Assembly (NCBI GenBank): GCA_007118765.1
Contig: SKQZ01000219.1
Span: forward strand, 1 to 6,148
Reading direction: 5' to 3'
Source: Candidatus Hydrogenedentota bacterium
GTDB taxonomy: Bacteria; Hydrogenedentota; Hydrogenedentia; Hydrogenedentales; CAITNO01
DNA length: 6,148 nucleotides
In this document: piece by piece, positions 5,738-6,148 of the stretch
Layout: each line of letters starts with the position of its first letter
Position numbering within the stretch: the stretch's first letter is position 1
Position numbers and translations under genes: made by a program
The notes under the pieces: model-generated
Told to the model about the DNA's origin: nothing
Database searches by the model: none
What the model saw: only the letters and a program-made list of their open reading frames with translations

Positions 5738-6148
5738 CTACACGCGCACGTCTGACGACGCATCCAGCCGGTGTGCGTGCCGATCCAAGAAAGGATTCAC
5801 TTCCTCGGCGATAAAAGCCTCAACCTGCTGCGGAGCACGGCCCACAAACTTACCGACATCCAAGAGCGCTTCCATGTCGTCACGGGACAGGCCGATGGCC
5901 GGATCCGCCGCAAGGCGGTCGAGCAGGTCGTTGTCCGCGCCCTCTTCTTTTACGCGCATGCCTGCTTCCTGCGCGTGACGACGGATAACCTCGTGCAACT
6001 CCTGACGGTCGCCGCCCTGCTGGACACAATGCATGAGGATGTTTTCCGATGCCATAAACGGCAATTCCTCCCACAGGTGCCGTTCAATAACTTTCGGATA
6101 GACGCGGGGACGTTCCATCACATTCAAATACAGGTTCAGCACGGCATC
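5738..6148 (-). CDS. purB: Adenylosuccinate lyase, C-terminal part (gene runs off the right edge)
   Basis: The reading frame is open to the window edge and supplies the last 136 codons of a purB-type gene. Adenylosuccinate lyase removes fumarate at two steps of purine synthesis (SAICAR to AICAR, adenylosuccinate to AMP). The fragment carries the family's hallmark ELPFMASEN (6041-6067; ELPFMATEN in most members), then GGDRQELHEVIRRH, the EEGADNDLLDRL segment and GRAPQQVEAF (around 5813-5842). The last motif, with the following EEVNPFL, belongs to the longer type of adenylosuccinate lyase that includes human ADSL and many clostridial enzymes; the short B. subtilis type lacks this tail. The N-terminal and middle thirds, including the catalytic serine loop, lie outside the window. 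The frame is uninterrupted and ends at a TAG (5740-5738). It is read in the same direction as the importer operon 92 bases downstream. Confidence 0.9.
   Translation of the reverse strand, partial: DAVLNLYLNVMERPRVYPKVIERHLWEELPFMASENILMHCVQQGGDRQELHEVIRRHAQEAGMRVKEEGADNDLLDRLAADPAIGLSRDDMEALLDVGKFVGRAPQQVEAFIAEEVNPFLDRHAHRLDASSDVRV

Noticed and set aside
1..6148. CRISPR array, toxin-antitoxin, transposase, tRNA or rRNA
   Set aside because: No spaced direct repeats, no such protein motifs and no tRNA or rRNA-like sequence were seen on either strand.

Overview
This looks like an ordinary chromosomal segment of a moderately GC-rich, probably Gram-negative bacterium. The signs are a FecCD/BtuC-type periplasmic-binding-protein importer, a secreted YdjC-family deacetylase and tightly packed housekeeping genes. 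The phylum cannot be fixed from this window. A secreted ChbG/YdjC-like deacetylase and a long-type adenylosuccinate lyase fit several groups, and an uncultured lineage is a reasonable guess but only a guess.

Layout. Positions 1-184 are non-coding and hold a compact palindromic repeat element (about 26-113) built from three nested or adjacent hairpins. A + strand block follows: rpoZ (RNA polymerase omega, 185-421), coaBC six bases later (bifunctional coenzyme A biosynthesis enzyme, 428-1630), then after an 89-base gap a secreted YdjC/ChbG-family carbohydrate deacetylase (1720-2682). The rpoZ-coaBC pairing is a common bacterial arrangement, often behind gmk, which would lie left of the window. 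The deacetylase has its own strong ribosome binding site and no evident functional tie to coaBC.

The right half is read leftwards on the - strand. It starts with the C-terminal 136 codons of purB, which enters from beyond the right edge. After a 92-base gap comes a complete ABC importer of the cobalamin/iron-chelate class, ordered binding protein, ATPase, permease. The three genes are locked together by a TGATG stop/start overlap and an ATGA overlap. A small four-cysteine zinc-ribbon protein of unknown role closes the run, 26 bases behind the permease. Its end meets the end of the deacetylase gene at a convergent junction of 23 bases.

How the genes fit together. The importer genes form one functional unit: the periplasmic protein binds the ligand, the FecCD permease carries it across the inner membrane, and the ATPase drives transport. 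The docking glutamates of the binding protein and the docking arginines of the permease, known from E. coli BtuF/BtuC, both appear to be present. The substrate (cobalamin, another corrinoid, haem or a ferric chelate) cannot be decided here. The leader is too short for a cobalamin riboswitch and shows no B12-box-like sequence.

I did not find a clearly new biological system. The most interesting items are the palindromic repeat, the undetermined importer with its attached zinc-ribbon protein, and a few residue-level departures from family consensus.
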